In this document: in pieces, positions 39,830-42,529 of the stretch | Numbering within the stretch: the first letter of the stretch is position 1 | How the letters are laid out: the number at the start of each line of letters is the position of its first letter | DNA from: Bdellovibrionales bacterium | Lineage (GTDB): Bacteria; Bdellovibrionota; UBA1018; CAIMNF01 | DNA length: 42,529 nt | Direction: 5' to 3' | Assembly: GCA_947462765.1 (NCBI GenBank) | Contig: CANHQK010000015.1 | Span: 1-42,529 of the forward strand | The notes under the pieces: model-generated | The model's input: only the letters and a program-made list of their open reading frames with translations | The model's database searches: none | What the model was told of the DNA's origin: nothing | Position numbers and translations under genes: made by a program

Positions 39830-41568
39830 ACACCCCCGTTGAGGCGGCTCAGCAGGGGACGGTTCGTCCTCTTGAATTACTCATTGTCCAGCTGGGAACC
39901 TTGTCCGAGGTTTTGCGCGCACTGATGGCGCTGAAGGCTGTGAAGCAGCTTTATCCCGCTACACGGGTACGTATGTTGGTCCGCTCTGAAAATCTAGAGC
40001 CGGTTTCCCGGGTCGAGTGGATCGAGGAGGTCTTGGTCCTCCCGAGAGGATTGACTCGCGAAACCGCCATGCAGAGTGTGGCATCCTGGCTCGGGACCGT
40101 GGTCGAACGGAGGTTCGACATTCTGGCGAATTGGACCGGAAATGGGGCTTCTTCAAGAATGGCGGCGATCGCCACCACCTTGATTCCGGCGATTGTTAAG
40201 CTCGGGGATCATCTCCGTGAGGATTTGAGTCTGGGTTCGTATGATGCCTGGAGTATGTACCGTCATGCGTGGAGCCAGGGTGGGGTTGAACAGGACATCC
40301 ACGAGACCGATCTGGTCACGACCCAACTCCTGACAGCGCTTCAAATCCATGCCGGCGAGCCCGTTTTGGATGCCGGAAACCATCAAGTGACTTCCCGATA
40401 TTTTTTCAAGACAGTTTCACTCGACATACCTGGAGTCTGGACCGCCCGTCCCAAGGGGCTGAAGTGGATTGCGGTTTCTGCGACCTCCGCTCCTGCCCGG
40501 ATTTCCGAGTGGATGGAGAGGGTGCTTCGACGGAACCCGGATTATGGAATGGTGGTGGTCGGAGCAGGAGAGATTCGTGATCTTCCGGATAGTCCCCGCA
40601 TCATCCGCCTTGGCGCCGATTCGGGCTGGGATACCCTGCTGACGGTGTTCTCCCAATGCTCCTGGTTGTGCGCGGGCCAGGATCCCTTGGTGGATCTCGC
40701 TTCCCTGGTGAATTTAAGGGTGTTTTTCTCTGCAGGGTCTGAGTCCCGCGAGTTCGGGCTGAAGTGGGCCGAGACCGGACCTTACGGTAACGGTCATGTG
40801 GTTCTGGTCTCCGCAAAAGAGTGGGATCCGGACGCCGCCTATGCGACGTGGTCTTATTTCCAGAGTGAATGGTTTCATAAGAATTCACTGACCGTGCAGG
40901 GGCACTTCGACCATTTGGGGTGCAACCGACAGCTCGAGTCCGTGCAGATCTACAAATCCCGGATCCGACCTTCGAACGAGGGCGGCGGAGTCTGTTACGA
41001 ACAGTCCGCAGGTGCGATCCGCGAGTTTGAGTCCTGGATTTATCGGGTCCGGGGCCAGGTGGCCCGTGCGTGGTTTTGTGGATGGTTGCCCGAACTCGAG
41101 CAAGAAGCTTCCAGGCTCAGCTTGAGCCCGGCGCTGATCAAGCGAATCCGGAGTCTGCAGGACTCAGTACAGGTGATCGGTCAAGTGGTTCAAGGGGCCA
41201 GAGGGACCGCCCGTGAGCTCGAGATGCTGGCATCCCGTAACCGTTCCGGGCATTTGATGAGTGTCGAAGATCGTGAGGCGATCGAGACGTGCGGAAAAAA
41301 ACTGCTCGAGATGGAGGCACTCATCGGTCGGGTCACGCGGATCGAGCCCGAGCTGGATTGCCTTCTGAAATGGTACCGGCAGAGAATCCACAATCTAGAT
41401 AGCCAGACTCTTTCCGGAATGGCCAAGGAAACCATTCAAGCGCTTGACTTGATGATCGAGGGAATGGATCTCCTGAACGCTTGGACATCGAAAACCCTCG
41501 AGTTGGCGCGTCCACGCGCAGTCGAGACCGCCGGGAACGCCGGGCGGGGTCAGGGTCTCACCAACTGA
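39826..41568 (+). CDS. GT9-type glycosyltransferase with helical C-terminal extension
   Basis: The N-terminal half reads as heptosyltransferase (GT9, GT-B fold): LLIVQLGTLSEVLRALMALKAVKQLYP, then FDILANWTGNGASSRMAAIA, and a second Rossmann half with WIAVSATSAPARISEWMERVLRRNPDYGMVVVGAG and the nucleotide-sugar-facing CSWLCAGQDPLVDLAS. From about residue 360 it differs from heptosyltransferases: more than 200 residues of mostly helical sequence (LEQEASRLSLSPALIKRIRSLQDS, LLEMEALIGRVTRIEPELDCLLKWY). 580 residues. The position after fliD-fliS-TPR suggests flagellin or filament-protein glycosylation. Lipopolysaccharide core synthesis is the alternative, but no LPS genes are near. It overlaps the MBL gene by 19 bases. 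Confidence 0.75.
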   Translation: MNTPVEAAQQGTVRPLELLIVQLGTLSEVLRALMALKAVKQLYPATRVRMLVRSENLEPVSRVEWIEEVLVLPRGLTRETAMQSVASWLGTVVERRFDILANWTGNGASSRMAAIATTLIPAIVKLGDHLREDLSLGSYDAWSMYRHAWSQGGVEQDIHETDLVTTQLLTALQIHAGEPVLDAGNHQVTSRYFFKTVSLDIPGVWTARPKGLKWIAVSATSAPARISEWMERVLRRNPDYGMVVVGAGEIRDLPDSPRIIRLGADSGWDTLLTVFSQCSWLCAGQDPLVDLASLVNLRVFFSAGSESREFGLKWAETGPYGNGHVVLVSAKEWDPDAAYATWSYFQSEWFHKNSLTVQGHFDHLGCNRQLESVQIYKSRIRPSNEGGGVCYEQSAGAIREFESWIYRVRGQVARAWFCGWLPELEQEASRLSLSPALIKRIRSLQDSVQVIGQVVQGARGTARELEMLASRNRSGHLMSVEDREAIETCGKKLLEMEALIGRVTRIEPELDCLLKWYRQRIHNLDSQTLSGMAKETIQALDLMIEGMDLLNAWTSKTLELARPRAVETAGNAGRGQGLTN

Positions 41569-42386
41569 GCCTTGGCTCGCTGAAAGGCTTCGTTACAGTG
41601 ACAGGGGAGCAGGCAAACGGTTTCCGGAACGGCCCGTAGACGTTGTACGGTTTTCCCGTACTCTTCGGTGTCATGGAAAATCAGTTTCGCGCCCAAGGCC
41701 GGGGGTGAGGTCCCGTCGCGGATGGAGGAACTCAAATGGGCCGCGTCTCCGACGAAAAACCAGGCTTTACCCCGGAAGTCAGGTAAATACAGACCTTGGT
41801 GTCCCAGGCTGTGACCGGGGAGCGGGACCAGGAACAAAGAACCGTCATCGAAAAGATCCCGTCCTATGAAACCGGGGCCGAGTCCGGGCAGATCGGTTTC
41901 ACGTCCGGGTTCAGCGCTGCGCTGGATGAAGTCGGGTGGCAACAGTTCCGGGACGAAGGCGTGGCGGAGGCGTCCGATCCGGGAGAGTCCGCACATCCAA
42001 CGGTACTCCTCAGCCGAGAAATAAATACGAGCCTGAGGAAAGTCATTCACCCCCGCGATGTGGTCAGAATGGAAGTGAGAGAGGACAATATGCCGGATCT
42101 CTTCCGGTCGGACTCCGAGCCCCCTGAGCTGATGAACCGCAGTGCTGGCATAATCGATCCGGATCGAAAAAAGATTCGAAAACAGATGTTCCGGAAAGCG
42201 CCTGAGCAGGTGCCGCAGACGGGGTGTGACCCCGGTATCGAACAGCATCAAACCCCGGGTAGAGTGTTCGATCAGCACCACTGTGGTCGGAAAACGGATG
42301 GGCTGGAATCCACCTGAAACCGGGTTGGCAAGATACTCGGGTTGCTCGGAATGACCCGCCTCCAAAATCTCGATTCTGCGGATCAT
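41550..42386 (-). CDS. Metallo-beta-lactamase-fold hydrolase
   Basis: Two-zinc hydrolase. The motif HFHSDHIAG gives the HxHxDH ligands, PGHSLGHQGLYL the next His, and WFFVGDAAHLSSS the bridging Asp; the N terminus has LIEHSTRGLMLFDTGVTP. The overall layout (278 residues) resembles N-acyl homoserine lactonases and glyoxalase II-like members; which substrate is used cannot be read. A late CLLPCHCNEAF supplies a further His. The start ATG at 42386 has no clear ribosome site. It converges on the glycosyltransferase gene and follows the barrel-protein gene by 15 bases. Confidence 0.85.
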   Translation of the reverse strand: MIRRIEILEAGHSEQPEYLANPVSGGFQPIRFPTTVVLIEHSTRGLMLFDTGVTPRLRHLLRRFPEHLFSNLFSIRIDYASTAVHQLRGLGVRPEEIRHIVLSHFHSDHIAGVNDFPQARIYFSAEEYRWMCGLSRIGRLRHAFVPELLPPDFIQRSAEPGRETDLPGLGPGFIGRDLFDDGSLFLVPLPGHSLGHQGLYLPDFRGKAWFFVGDAAHLSSSIRDGTSPPALGAKLIFHDTEEYGKTVQRLRAVPETVCLLPCHCNEAFQRAKAQLVRP

Positions 42387-42401
42387 GTGGCGCGCACTCT
42401 C

Positions 42402-42529
42402 TCAGAAAACATATTTCGCCTCGAAAAAGAGATGGCTTCTCGAGCGGAGTGCGCCGAGCGGACGGTCGGGATTTCCGCCGTAAAGGTCAGCCCCGGTGAT
42501 GAGTTTCATATTGGTGAAGGGCGTGTATC
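42402..42529 (-). CDS. C-terminal end of a probable outer-membrane beta-barrel protein, partial
   Basis: Only the last 41 residues lie in the window, in the frame ending with the TGA at 42404-42402. Alternating pattern (KLITGADLYGG, RSHLFFEAKYVF) and the final aromatic residue are the classical signal of the last strand of an outer-membrane barrel recognised by BamA. The stretch is too short to name the protein. Confidence 0.5.
   Translation of the reverse strand, partial: YTPFTNMKLITGADLYGGNPDRPLGALRSRSHLFFEAKYVF

Noticed and set aside
1-42529. tRNA genes, CRISPR arrays, insertion sequences or phage genes
   Set aside because: The gaps are short and hold none of the needed signatures: no cloverleaf candidate, no regularly spaced direct repeats, no transposase or integrase motif.

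Overview
The window is a gene-dense stretch (GC-rich by eye, short gaps, no gene-free stretch above 300 bases) of a chromosome from a flagellated, double-membraned bacterium. The diderm reading rests on four lipobox signal peptides or lipoproteins, an LpxH-like phosphatase, and the C-terminal strand of a probable outer-membrane barrel. Polar-type flagellar genes, GldAFG/DUF4340 genes, several secreted proteases and a serpin would fit a Bdellovibrionota/Oligoflexia or other former deltaproteobacterium; this lineage call is inference, not proven. No tRNA, rRNA, insertion sequence or CRISPR array was seen.

Layout. (1) 1-3873, plus: a split peptidoglycan synthase pair (GT51 transglycosylase, then a membrane-anchored transpeptidase), then a compact iron-sulfur operon iscS-iscA-fdx behind a clear sigma70-type promoter. 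(2) 3860-17733, minus: one long, tightly packed run, read from the right as GldA-type ATPase, GldF-type permease, GldG-type protein, DUF4340 protein, Yip1-like membrane protein, metG, tdk, upp, hpt, a GHMP sugar kinase, a DUF429 protein, an OppB/OppC permease pair, and a lipoprotein serpin. Many neighbours overlap by 1-14 bases. (3) 17865-24482, plus: a YejA-B-E-like peptide importer lacking its ATPase, a secreted papain-fold candidate, and a BspA/DUF285 repeat lipoprotein. (4) 24485-27289, minus: radical-SAM YgiQ and a secreted HExxH protein. (5) 27385-28524, plus: Nif3-like protein. (6) 28509-34853, minus: mnmA, trypsin-like protease, Cys-rich secreted protein, coiled-coil membrane protein, M48 protease, lipoprotein. 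(7) 35066-41568, plus: a flagellar filament operon: FlaG-like, LpxH-like phosphatase, fliD, fliS, FliT/FlgN-like chaperone, TPR protein, an unlisted 48-residue gene, and a GT9-type glycosyltransferase with a helical tail. (8) 41550-42529, minus: metallo-beta-lactamase-fold hydrolase and the end of a barrel protein.

The most interesting region is the end of the flagellar operon, where a TPR protein, a tiny protein and a GT9-like enzyme follow fliD-fliS; this suggests a flagellin or filament glycosylation module, possibly a split version of FlmG-like TPR glycosyltransferases. Other points of interest are nested inverted repeats over a consensus promoter between the two divergent transporter operons, two mutually exclusive hairpins in the flagellar leader, two peptide-importer permease pairs with no ATPase nearby, and the fact that all four convergent gene pairs overlap or nearly touch with no terminator.
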